DNA from: Tabrizicola piscis | GTDB taxonomy: Bacteria > Pseudomonadota > Alphaproteobacteria > Rhodobacterales > Rhodobacteraceae | Length of the DNA stretch: 8,217 nucleotides | Reading direction: 5' to 3' | Assembly: GCF_003940805.1 (NCBI RefSeq) | Contig: NZ_CP034332.1 | Span: 1 to 8,217 of the forward strand | Shown here: piece by piece, positions 1-6,956 of the stretch | Layout: every line of letters starts with the position of its first letter | How positions within the stretch are numbered: position 1 is the stretch's first letter | Notes under the pieces: generated by a model | Told to the model about the DNA's origin: nothing | Databases searched by the model: none | What the model saw: the letters and a program-made list of their open reading frames with translations, nothing else | Translations under genes and position numbers: made by a program

Positions 1-23
1 TTGTCCGGCAAACTGCGGCCCAT

Positions 24-39
24 CCCGGCAATGGCCGGG
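24..39. repeat. perfect inverted repeat (hairpin) upstream of mob
   Basis: CCCGGC (24-29) and GCCGGG (34-39) are exact reverse complements separated by the 4-nt loop AATG. No T-run follows on the plus strand, so a plain terminator is unlikely. It could be part of an oriT or simply reflect GC-rich sequence. Confidence 0.5.
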
Positions 40-63
40 TGCATCGTTGGCAGCATGACCGCC

Positions 64-169
64 TGCCTGTCGGCATGGCTGCATGTCTGCCTGTTTGCGC
101 GGTGGCCTGCCTGACCGGATGGCCAGCGGACAGCCTGCCCGTTTGCCTGTCTGCCTGTTTGCCTGCCCG
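64..169. repeat. cluster of degenerate TGCCTG direct repeats
   Basis: The hexamer TGCCTG occurs six times, starting at 64, 88, 108, 144, 152 and 160. The 15-mer TGTCTGCCTGTTTGC is present exactly twice, at 84-98 and 148-162, 64 bp apart. The pattern gives the region a pyrimidine/purine strand bias unlike the coding sequence that follows. Spacing is irregular, so these are not clean plasmid iterons or CRISPR repeats. Protein binding during transfer initiation or simple repeat slippage are both possible. Confidence 0.55.
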
Positions 170-215
170 GCAGTCGGCCTGCCTTTGCCCGTCACCGGAT
201 CGGTAGGGCGCGGCC

Positions 216-1385
216 ATGGCCAGCTACCACCTCTCGGTCAAAACGGTCAAACGCAGCGCCGGGCGGTCCGCCACGGCGGCGGCGGCTTATCGGTCGGCGT
301 CGGTTATCGCGTGCGAGCGGGAAGGGCGCGAGCACGACTACACCGCAAAGCGCGGTGTCGAGGCCTGCTTCATTCTCGCCCCCGATGATGCGCCGTCCTG
401 GGCGCAGGACCGTGCCGCGTTGTGGAATGCCGCCGAGGCGCGCGAGACCCGGTCCAATTCGGTGACCGCGCGCGAATGGGAGCTGGCCCTGCCGTCCGAA
501 ATATCGGACGCGGCGCGGATCGAGATCACGCGGGCTTTCGCCGCGCAGCTGGTCGCACGCTATGGCGTTGCTGCGGATGTGGCGATCCATGCCCCGCACC
601 GCGAGGGCGATCAACGCAACCATCACGCACATATTCTGACTACCACCCGCGTTTTGTCCGCCGAAGGGCTGACCGACAAAACCCGCATTCTCGATGCGGC
701 CAGCACCGGCGGGCCGGAGATCGAGGCCATGCGCGGCGTTTGGGCCGAGCTGCAAAACCATGCCCTTGAACTGGCAGGGCAGGAGGAGCGCGTCGATCAT
801 CGGTCCCTAGAGGTTCAACGCGAGGTTGCTTTGTCCTTGGGCGATACGGTGAAGGCCGAAGAGCTGGACCGCGAGCCGGAGCTGAAGCTTGGCCCCGCCG
901 CCAATGCCATCGAGCGCCGCGAACAGTTTGCCGCCGAGGCCGAAGGCCGCGAATACGAACCTCTGACCCAGAGGGGGGCACGGGTGCATGCGGTTCGCCA
1001 AGCTAAGGAGATGTTCGCCGAAATGCGCGAACGGCTGGAAATGGCGCGTGACGCCTGGGCCGAGGCACGGGAAGAAGGGCAGGGCCATGTCAGCGCCGGG
1101 TTGGCGGCGTTGCGCGCCGTCGCAGGGCGGCAGGCGAAAGAGTTGGACCAGGACGAGATCAAGCAGCGGCTGGCGCGCATTGCCGGGCGTGATCTGGGTG
1201 CAGATGGCACCGGCCATGAAGCCGGAGCGGACGCGATACGCGATCGGCTGAAGCAGGTACTTGGCCGGGAGAAACCCGATCCGCGCCAGGAACAGCGGAA
1301 GCAGGAGGTAGAGCGCGAAAAGCAGCGTCAGCTTGAACTGGAAAGGCAGCGCGAACGCGATAGAGATTTGGGTTGGGAGCTGTAG
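216..1385 (+). CDS. mobA: MobA/MobL-type (MOBQ-like) plasmid relaxase, 389 aa
   Basis: This is the HUH relaxase that nicks the plasmid at oriT, stays covalently bound to the 5' end through a tyrosine and pilots the strand into a recipient cell. The N-terminal motif contains the expected tyrosine at residue 25, in a helix after HLSVKT, close to the catalytic tyrosine of RSF1010 MobA. The metal-binding HUH motif is visible as HREGDQRNHHAHI at about residues 126-138. A conserved VDHRS sequence follows at about 194-198. The last ~60 residues are highly charged (Arg, Glu, Gln), probably a long helix or coiled coil. The protein is much shorter than RSF1010 MobA and has no room for the primase domain. 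The ATG at 216 is preceded by GGTAGGG (202-208) at 7 nt. GC content is high, like the resolvase and parA, so it belongs to the plasmid backbone. No mobB/mobC partner is visible. Confidence 0.92.
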   Translation: MASYHLSVKTVKRSAGRSATAAAAYRSASVIACEREGREHDYTAKRGVEACFILAPDDAPSWAQDRAALWNAAEARETRSNSVTAREWELALPSEISDAARIEITRAFAAQLVARYGVAADVAIHAPHREGDQRNHHAHILTTTRVLSAEGLTDKTRILDAASTGGPEIEAMRGVWAELQNHALELAGQEERVDHRSLEVQREVALSLGDTVKAEELDREPELKLGPAANAIERREQFAAEAEGREYEPLTQRGARVHAVRQAKEMFAEMRERLEMARDAWAEAREEGQGHVSAGLAALRAVAGRQAKELDQDEIKQRLARIAGRDLGADGTGHEAGADAIRDRLKQVLGREKPDPRQEQRKQEVEREKQRQLELERQRERDRDLGWEL

Positions 1386-1545
1386 CAAAGCCGACTAAGC
1401 TTTAAGTCGTCTCTTGACGGGGCAGGGCCAGCCACCCATGCAGTCAACGGGATGGCATGCTGTCGATAGCGTTCAAGCCGCGTTATTTGGAAATCCAAAT
1501 ATGGATTGCCAAATAACGCTTCAGGGAAATAACAGAGAAGATGTG
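1386..1545. other. junction between relaxase and defence block; control region of the endonuclease gene
   Basis: This 160-nt stretch separates the GC-rich relaxase gene from the less GC-rich operon. The reading frame of the downstream gene stays open back to a TTG at 1414, but I treat that extension as non-coding. It contains a 40-bp palindrome, lacks good ribosome binding sites before 1546, and its translation does not resemble the domain that follows. No convincing sigma-70 promoter was found, although the operon must begin here unless it is read from mob. A short 5-bp hairpin at 1392-1409 has no T-run. Confidence 0.5.
1480..1519. promoter_or_regulatory. 40-bp near-perfect palindrome, candidate operator
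   Basis: GCGTTATTTGG (1480-1490) is mirrored by its reverse complement in CCAAATAACGC (1509-1519). The central 18 bp are also nearly symmetrical, so 18 of 20 base pairs match around the centre at 1499/1500; the mismatched pairs are 1491/1508 and 1498/1501. Inside it is a second, smaller palindrome, ATTTGG-AAAT-CCAAAT (1485-1500). The site ends 26 nt before the chosen start of the endonuclease gene, a typical operator position. As RNA it would form a long hairpin; without a following T-run it is not a classical terminator. A recombination or insertion site for the cassette is the main alternative. Confidence 0.6.
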
Positions 1546-2370
1546 ATGCAAAAAACAACCTGCTTTGATGTCTTTGCACAGTGTAGTGATGCCGTTCACA
1601 ATGGCGAGCTTATCGAGTCTGTCAGCGCAAATGATAAAGAGTTTCACTTTCAAAACTGGTTTCAAACACGCCTTAGTGTTCTTGGATTGAACTTTGAAGG
1701 ATCTGGACGAAACACATATCCTGACTTCAGCTTGGTGAAGTTTACGGAAGGTTATGAGATCAAGGGCCTAGCTTGGCCTGGCCGTGAGAGAGACTATGAC
1801 TCCAACAGCCAGGTGCCGACTGGGGAGCACAATGGCCGCCATATTTTTTATGTTTTTGGGCGCTATCCAGCTGACCTCAAGCCTTACGCCGATCAAGAGA
1901 ACGGTAGGAAGCAGTACCCTGTTGTTGATCTTGTAATCTGCCACGGTGACTTCCTAAACGCAGATCATAACTACATCCACAAAAACAAGAGCGTTAAGGG
2001 CTTTGGTACCTATGGTGACATCATGATCCGAGATCGGAAAATGTATGTAGCACCAACTCCTTTTGCCCTGACGCAAGGCACAACAGGTATGATGACACTC
2101 ATTATACCTGAAGGCTTCGGAGAAGATGACCGCTTCCAAGAGGTTGGTCGTCTCATCCGCACAGAGGCTGCAACCCTTGTTGCGGGCTACACCTTTGACC
2201 TACGCACTAATGAGCTGAAGGCTGAAAAAATACCTAACCCACGTGCAGGAACACAGCATCATTTTGTCGCCTATCGCCTCAAGACACAGTCCAACAAGCC
2301 AGTCAGCATGAGTACTGCTAAGCCCACGGTGGTTGATCTATTGGACGTTGCTATCGGGGATGACGAATGA
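1546..2370 (+). CDS. PD-(D/E)xK restriction endonuclease-like protein, 274 aa
   Basis: Probable DNA-cleaving partner of the methyltransferase immediately downstream. The PD-(D/E)xK core is readable: P59-D60, then E71-I72-K73 in YPDFSLVKFTEGYEIKG, preceded by a helix containing E32 (KEFHFQNWFQTRL). A polar segment (DYDSNSQVPTGEHNGR, about 83-98) leads into a hydrophobic strand, IFYVFGRYP, as in type II restriction enzymes. The length fits a type II enzyme; the recognition sequence cannot be read from the protein. I chose the ATG at 1546 because GAGAAG (1535-1540) lies 5 nt upstream. The open frame reaches back to a TTG at 1414, but that would place a 40-bp palindrome inside the gene. A two-codon ATG-TGA at 1541-1546 overlaps the start codon by one base. 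The stop overlaps the methyltransferase start in ATGA (2367-2370), implying coupled translation. The family is recognised by motif only, so a nickase or modification-dependent nuclease is possible. Confidence 0.72.
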   Translation: MQKTTCFDVFAQCSDAVHNGELIESVSANDKEFHFQNWFQTRLSVLGLNFEGSGRNTYPDFSLVKFTEGYEIKGLAWPGRERDYDSNSQVPTGEHNGRHIFYVFGRYPADLKPYADQENGRKQYPVVDLVICHGDFLNADHNYIHKNKSVKGFGTYGDIMIRDRKMYVAPTPFALTQGTTGMMTLIIPEGFGEDDRFQEVGRLIRTEAATLVAGYTFDLRTNELKAEKIPNPRAGTQHHFVAYRLKTQSNKPVSMSTAKPTVVDLLDVAIGDDE

Positions 2371-4493
2371 AAAATCTCACGGTGCCTGCGGTGTTCAGTG
2401 CTTTGGAGACTGACTTTCCCATCTTGGAAGTCAGCCAGCTTGCTGAGCAGGAGAGTTGGCGCAAAGAGATTAACAGACCTCTTTACCATATACACAAATG
2501 GTGGGCTACGCGATTAGGCTCTGTATTCCGTGCCATCACACTTGCAGCGCTCAGTCCGCGCGGGAAGGGTATGTGGGATGACTTTTACAAGACGCACAAT
2601 CTGACAGGGAAGGTCGTACTTGATCCATTCATGGGCAGCGGTACCACTCTGGGCGAGGGCCTGAAGCTTGGGGCAAAAGTCGTTGGATGCGACATCAACC
2701 CTGTAAGTACATTCTTGGTACGACAAGCTCTGACGCCTGTATCGGAAGTGGCCTTGCGTCGCGCGTTCGAAGCGCTAGAGGCTGAGATCGCGCCTGAGAT
2801 ACGGCGCTATTACCAAACGCGAGACCCTGAAACAGGAGCGCTGATTCCAGTGCTCTACGCTTTCTGGGTTAAGGTTCTGGATACACCATGTGGCGAGGAA
2901 GTACCGCTCTTCTCCCGGTATGTTTTCGCTCAAGATGCCTATCCTAAGAAGAAGCCTCGTGCACAGATCGTTTGCCCCGCATGCTGGTCTATTTTCCAAG
3001 ACCGCTATGACGCCATAGAGACCATCTGCGGTGACTGTGGTCATAATTTTAACCCGCAGAAGGGTCCTGCGGCCGGTCAAAACCTGACCACTAGCGGGGG
3101 TCGAACTTATAAGATCAAAAGTCTCCTGCCTGTTTCTGCACCGCCGCGTCACCGACTGTATGCCCTGATGGCGCTACGCCCGGACGGCTCGAAAATCTAT
3201 GTTGCTGCTAAAGAAGAGGATCATTCCCTATTTTCAGAAGCTGCAGAGAGGCTCAGGACAGAAGACATCTTGCTCCCAACCTTTCCTGTGCGCGCTGGCC
3301 ACAACACTGATCAAGCGCGAGGCTACAACTACCACGCGTGGCGAGACTTCTTCAATGACCGCCAGCTTCTGTGTCTGGGCCTACTCCTCAAGGCCATCAT
3401 GCGTTTGGAAGACCGTGCCATCCGAGAGCAGCTCTTGTGCCTGTTTTCCAGTACGCTCGAATTCAATAATCTGTTCTGTAGCTTTAAAGGTGAGGGCACC
3501 GGCGCGGTTCGGCACATGTTCTCCAATCACATTTTGAAACCCGAGCGCACACCTTTAGAGAATTCGATCTGGGGAACCAATCGAAGCAGCGGCACCTTCA
3601 TGTCACTATTTGAGTCACGGCTCTTGCGTGCCAAACGATACCTGAACGAACCTTTCGAATTGCGCCTTGAGAGCGACCTTCTGGGCGCCAAGGCTGGTAC
3701 ATCCAAGGTAGTCGCCAGTGCCCCCATTTCGCCCCGCCTTGTAGAAAGCTGGCGAGAGATTGAGGCCGTCAAGGGTAGCGCCGCGCTCATACTCAACGGC
3801 AACAGTGCCGCACTACCGATCCCAGATCGATCCATCGATGCGGTGATCACGGATCCACCATACTTCGATTTTGTGCACTACAGTGAGCTTAGCGACTTCT
3901 TCTTCGCATGGCTGGCCCCTGCTCTCAAAGGATCGTACCCTTGGTTTGAACGTGAGGACTCTTCGGCTGAAGGCGAGGTTCAAGACAAAGACCCGCAGAT
4001 GTTTTCTAGACACCTTGGCTATGTTTTCGCCGAAAGCCGCCGCGTCCTGAAAGATGATGGTGTTCTGGCGTTTAGTTTCCATCATTCTAGGCCAGAGGGA
4101 TGGGCCGCCATCTATTGTGCCTTAGCTCAGGCCGACATGACTGTAGTTGCAGCGCACCCTGTTCATGCAGAACTACGCGCAGCCAGCCCTAAAAGCGCGG
4201 CAAAGGATCCCATAAGCCTAGATGCCATCTTGGTGTGTCGGAAGCGTGCAACCGTCGAACCGATTTCGTACAGCCTCGAGACGATCCAAGCGAGAACAAG
4301 TGCCCTAAGCAAAAGACTTGAGGAGGGCGGTCTTCTCCTCTCCCGTGCCGATTACTTTGTTATTGCAGCAAGCCAGGCGTTGATCGCAACGGGTTATGAG
4401 TGCCTAAGCTTTGACGAGATCGAGCAGCGCCTTTTGGAAATTATGAACGCGATTTCCAGTCCTGAGGCGTCTAGTCTTGCAGCGGCAGAATAA
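2367..4493 (+). CDS. DNA N6-adenine/N4-cytosine methyltransferase (DUF1156-like) with internal zinc ribbon, 708 aa
   Basis: S-adenosylmethionine-dependent DNA amino-methyltransferase, probably protecting host DNA from the overlapping endonuclease. Motif order is readable: HKWWATR (43-49) near the N terminus; motif I, DPFMGSGTT (86-94), for S-adenosylmethionine binding; an acidic motif II at D109 (VVGCDINP); and the catalytic motif IV, DPPY (496-499). Motif I comes before DPPY with about 400 residues between them, an alpha-like order with a very large insertion. The insertion holds a zinc ribbon, C203-x2-C206 and C221-x2-C224, and is the likely target-recognition region. The HKWW start and a YNYHAWRDFFNDRQLL segment (320-335) recall large DUF1156-type methylases. 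DPPY favours N6-adenine but does not exclude N4-cytosine. The gene overlaps the endonuclease by 4 nt. No ATPase, helicase or separate specificity subunit accompanies it, which argues against type I, BREX or DISARM. Confidence 0.85.
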   Translation: MKNLTVPAVFSALETDFPILEVSQLAEQESWRKEINRPLYHIHKWWATRLGSVFRAITLAALSPRGKGMWDDFYKTHNLTGKVVLDPFMGSGTTLGEGLKLGAKVVGCDINPVSTFLVRQALTPVSEVALRRAFEALEAEIAPEIRRYYQTRDPETGALIPVLYAFWVKVLDTPCGEEVPLFSRYVFAQDAYPKKKPRAQIVCPACWSIFQDRYDAIETICGDCGHNFNPQKGPAAGQNLTTSGGRTYKIKSLLPVSAPPRHRLYALMALRPDGSKIYVAAKEEDHSLFSEAAERLRTEDILLPTFPVRAGHNTDQARGYNYHAWRDFFNDRQLLCLGLLLKAIMRLEDRAIREQLLCLFSSTLEFNNLFCSFKGEGTGAVRHMFSNHILKPERTPLENSIWGTNRSSGTFMSLFESRLLRAKRYLNEPFELRLESDLLGAKAGTSKVVASAPISPRLVESWREIEAVKGSAALILNGNSAALPIPDRSIDAVITDPPYFDFVHYSELSDFFFAWLAPALKGSYPWFEREDSSAEGEVQDKDPQMFSRHLGYVFAESRRVLKDDGVLAFSFHHSRPEGWAAIYCALAQADMTVVAAHPVHAELRAASPKSAAKDPISLDAILVCRKRATVEPISYSLETIQARTSALSKRLEEGGLLLSRADYFVIAASQALIATGYECLSFDEIEQRLLEIMNAISSPEASSLAAAE

Positions 4494-4591
4494 CCTCGCC
4501 CAGTACAGGGCCGGAACTTCTAAGATAAACCTCTAGAGAATCGACGGCACACACCGCGAGCACCCATACGAGCGCCAAGGAGATGAAGTGA

Positions 4592-5845
4592 ATGCAAGAA
4601 GAGACCCAAGTCCAGCTTCTCCCTGACGAGGCATTGGAGCTTCCAGCCGAAGACCAAAGTGTCAAAGCCAAACCATCCGATGCGGTGATTAACGAAAAGT
4701 ACATTAAAGGGGATATTCGGATTGTCACCGAGCAGGCTCGGTACCCGATTAATACCGTCGCTGCTATGGCGGATAGTGATTCGTATACGCTTTCTCCGGA
4801 GTATCAGCGAAGGCATCGATGGAGCCGCGATCAACAGTCCAGACTAATAGAATCGTTGATAATGAACGTGCCCGTTCCACCTGTCTTTTTATACGAATAT
4901 GACTTCTCAAAGTATGAAGTGATGGACGGCCTTCAGAGGTTGACGGCCATTAGTGAATACTACAAGGGCCAGTTTGCTCTCACGGGCCTGGCAGAATGGT
5001 CAGAGCTGAATGGGAAGAGATACAAAGAGTTGCCTGACAAGGTCCGCGAGGGAATTGACCGTCGCTACCTTTCTTCAATTATTCTTCTCAAAGAAACGGC
5101 GCGGAACGAGGGCGAGGCGCTGCGACTAAAGCAGCTTGTTTTTGAGCGTCTAAACAGCGGTGGTGTCATCTTGTCCCACCAGGAGTCGAGAAATGCTCTG
5201 TTCAATGGACCTTTGAACGAAGCATGCCTGTTACTGTCTAGAACTCCCGCATTCTGCAGACTGTGGAACATCGCCGAACCCACACCAGAGGAAATAGCGG
5301 CGCGAGAGAACAAAACAGATTACACTCTGCCTGAGGATCTTCTTAAGAACGATGATTTTCGTTCAATGTATGATGTTGAGCTAGTGCTGAGGTTCTTTGC
5401 GAACAGACAAAGGTTGCAGGTTAGGCAGTCTGGTGACTCTCTGAAACGATTCCTTGATCGCTACCTACAGTTAGGTAATTCAGCATTCTCTCCCGGCACT
5501 ATTGCAGCCCTTTCAGTCATATTTGTGGAGACCATCAATCTTATAGAGAGTGTTTTGGGTGAACAAGCGTTCTGGCTCTATCGGAAGCGTGGTAAAGAGG
5601 ACAGCGAAACATGGAATTGGTTGCAACGACCGACACTTGCAGCATATGAGCCGCTAATGTTCGTTTTTAGCACAATGCGTGAGAGATCGGCTGATCTTAC
5701 TAATTCGGCACAGCAGATTCGTGAGGGACTGGCTGAATTTTACAAAGAAAAGTACGAGATATTTGGCGGGCGTAACGTAAATGCCTCTGACATCACGGCG
5801 CGCGAGCAGGCGTACCGAACTTATATTGTATCAAAACTTCCATGA
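4592..5845 (+). CDS. DUF262 / ParB-like nuclease-NTPase family protein, 417 aa
   Basis: DUF262 proteins carry a ParB-like N-terminal domain that binds or hydrolyses nucleotides. They occur in anti-phage systems, including GmrS of the GmrSD type IV restriction enzyme. Visible hallmarks: PEYQRRHRW (69-77), the DGxQR signature as DGLQR (112-116, inside VMDGLQRLTAI), and FERLNSGG followed by LSHQESRNALF (184-204), the classical FxRxNSGG...QExRN block. The C-terminal ~200 residues are helical and not recognised. No HNH motif like that of the DUF1524 partner domain is seen, so the effector is more likely the next gene. The ATG at 4592 has a strong AAGGAG (4577-4582) ribosome binding site. A 98-nt gap separates it from the methyltransferase, enough for a separate promoter, though I see none. 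Its stop overlaps the HEPN start in ATGA (5842-5845), which suggests a stoichiometric pair. Confidence 0.87.
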   Translation: MQEETQVQLLPDEALELPAEDQSVKAKPSDAVINEKYIKGDIRIVTEQARYPINTVAAMADSDSYTLSPEYQRRHRWSRDQQSRLIESLIMNVPVPPVFLYEYDFSKYEVMDGLQRLTAISEYYKGQFALTGLAEWSELNGKRYKELPDKVREGIDRRYLSSIILLKETARNEGEALRLKQLVFERLNSGGVILSHQESRNALFNGPLNEACLLLSRTPAFCRLWNIAEPTPEEIAARENKTDYTLPEDLLKNDDFRSMYDVELVLRFFANRQRLQVRQSGDSLKRFLDRYLQLGNSAFSPGTIAALSVIFVETINLIESVLGEQAFWLYRKRGKEDSETWNWLQRPTLAAYEPLMFVFSTMRERSADLTNSAQQIREGLAEFYKEKYEIFGGRNVNASDITAREQAYRTYIVSKLP

Positions 5846-6936
5846 GGAGTGATCTTCTCGTACTGGAAAGCGAGCTTTCAGAGGTTTCGGCACTTATAGA
5901 CTCATATCAGCGTGCCGAAGCTTTGTATCCAAAGATTGCTGCCCTCGGTGGGGAGCATGCAGAAATTATTGATATTTCCAATGACCTTGCGAAAGGGCGT
6001 ACATCTCAGCGAAAGTATCAATATATTTCTGTTATAATCGCACTTTACGGCGCTATGGAGCAGTATGTTGAATCGTTAATACTTTCTTATGCGCGGTTAG
6101 TGCCAGTAATTTGTGGTCGATTTGGAAATATTCCTGAGGCAATTAGAATAAAGCATCATGAGCTATCTGTGGACTACCTTTCTGAAATAAAGATGAACCG
6201 CGTTCACGAGCCTGAGGATACCCATACGATTGTTCGTCGTTTGTCTATGTGCCGCATCCGTGCGACTAAGTATGAACTCAATAATCGCGCCTTTACGCTC
6301 CGAACGTCTAATATGTCATTTGACCGAGTTAAGACTCTTTCTGCTAACATCAGTGTTGTAGTGTCCCCCAGGCGTCTTGTGAATTCACAGAGCTATCAAT
6401 CTTTCTATTCAGAGAAAACCGGTGGCCTAGAGCCAGCGTTGGGAGATGCTGAAGCTAGATCGGCGTTTTCATTTGTTGACGATCTGGTTGCAAAGCGAAA
6501 CCGGATTGCGCATGGAGCAAACAGCGTTGATGACATTGAAGACTACCCACTTCTACTAGATAGAATTGCCGAACTTCGGATGTATGGTAGAGCGCTTCAT
6601 GAGATTTTTGAGGATCACGCGATTCGCCTTGCTGTGAAGCAGGCGCGCGCATCCACATTGGGAGTGCCGCTTCATAAGTATAAAGGCAATATCGTTTGTT
6701 TTCCTTTGGAAACTGGTGAGATTCGGGTTGGTGATGTGGTCTTTATGCTACCTACAGACGAGAATATCCCGGTAAGGCGGGGGGAAGCCTTGTCCTTGCG
6801 TGTTGGAAACGTGGCGCTTGAGACGGTTTTGGGCGCGCCTGGCGCAAACTTTGGTGTCAAACTTCCGTACAATCCTAGCCAGACTGCAAGCTATGGCATA
6901 TTGCCGGTGGATGTAGTGGAAAAGCTCAATCTTTAA
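5842..6936 (+). CDS. HEPN-domain RNase, probably MAE_28990/MAE_18760-like, 364 aa
   Basis: Candidate effector of the cassette. HEPN domains with an R-x4-H motif are metal-independent RNases common in toxins and abortive-infection systems. Here the motif is intact as R219-N220-R221-I222-A223-H224 in VAKRNRIAHG, with the polar residue after the arginine usual in active enzymes. An N-terminal helical region includes a segment around YISVIIALYGAMEQYVESLI (61-80), which fits the first long HEPN helices. Residues ~280-364 look beta-rich (GEIRVGDVVFMLP, ALSLRVGNVALETVLG), perhaps a small barrel that binds nucleic acid or a partner. From memory, MAE_28990/MAE_18760-type HEPN proteins often sit next to DUF262 genes, as here; the subfamily needs a profile search. 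There is no free-standing ribosome binding site, so translation is probably coupled to DUF262. The gene is among the more AT-rich in the window, suggesting a separate origin from the backbone. Confidence 0.8.
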   Translation: MRSDLLVLESELSEVSALIDSYQRAEALYPKIAALGGEHAEIIDISNDLAKGRTSQRKYQYISVIIALYGAMEQYVESLILSYARLVPVICGRFGNIPEAIRIKHHELSVDYLSEIKMNRVHEPEDTHTIVRRLSMCRIRATKYELNNRAFTLRTSNMSFDRVKTLSANISVVVSPRRLVNSQSYQSFYSEKTGGLEPALGDAEARSAFSFVDDLVAKRNRIAHGANSVDDIEDYPLLLDRIAELRMYGRALHEIFEDHAIRLAVKQARASTLGVPLHKYKGNIVCFPLETGEIRVGDVVFMLPTDENIPVRRGEALSLRVGNVALETVLGAPGANFGVKLPYNPSQTASYGILPVDVVEKLNL

Positions 6937-6956
6937 ATCTAGTATGAGGTGCTTTC

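Larger units (their letters stand above)
1..215. other. non-coding leader upstream of the relaxase, possible oriT region
   Basis: I see no convincing gene here on either strand. The stretch is GC-rich and contains a perfect 6-bp hairpin (24-39) and a cluster of TGCCTG-like repeats (64-169). Origins of transfer of MobA/MobL-type plasmids normally lie next to the relaxase gene and contain inverted repeats, so this is the natural place to look for oriT. That is inference from position only: I did not find a convincing MOBQ nick sequence. The left edge of the window may also cut off an upstream gene or more of the transfer origin. Confidence 0.35.

Noticed and set aside
64..169. CRISPR array or plasmid iterons
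   Set aside because: Repeats are 6-15 bp, irregularly spaced and partly overlapping, with no unique spacers of uniform length, no cas genes and no rep gene.
203..211. AGGGCGC, similar to the complement of the MOBQ nick core GCGCCCT
   Set aside because: The heptamer also occurs at 324-330 inside the relaxase gene and is expected by chance at this GC content. It lacks the flanking nick consensus and overlaps the relaxase ribosome binding site.
192..1388. Long minus-strand open frames opposite the relaxase (192-800, 807-1388)
   Set aside because: They are GC-rich antisense shadows of a clearly homologous relaxase gene, and their translations show no recognisable domain.
1392..1409. CGACT/AGTCG hairpin after the relaxase as a rho-independent terminator
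   Set aside because: The stem is only 5 bp and is not followed by a T-run.
1414..1545. Upstream extension of the endonuclease frame from TTG 1414 (or ATG 1438 or 1501)
   Set aside because: These starts have no good ribosome binding site, and the extension would run through the 40-bp palindrome. The PD-(D/E)xK fold is complete from 1546, which has GAGAAG at 5 nt.
2367..4493. BREX, DISARM, Pgl or type I restriction-modification methylase
   Set aside because: None of the companion genes (large ATPase, helicase, PglZ phosphatase, HsdR/HsdS) is present in the window, and the neighbouring genes are a small nuclease, DUF262 and HEPN.
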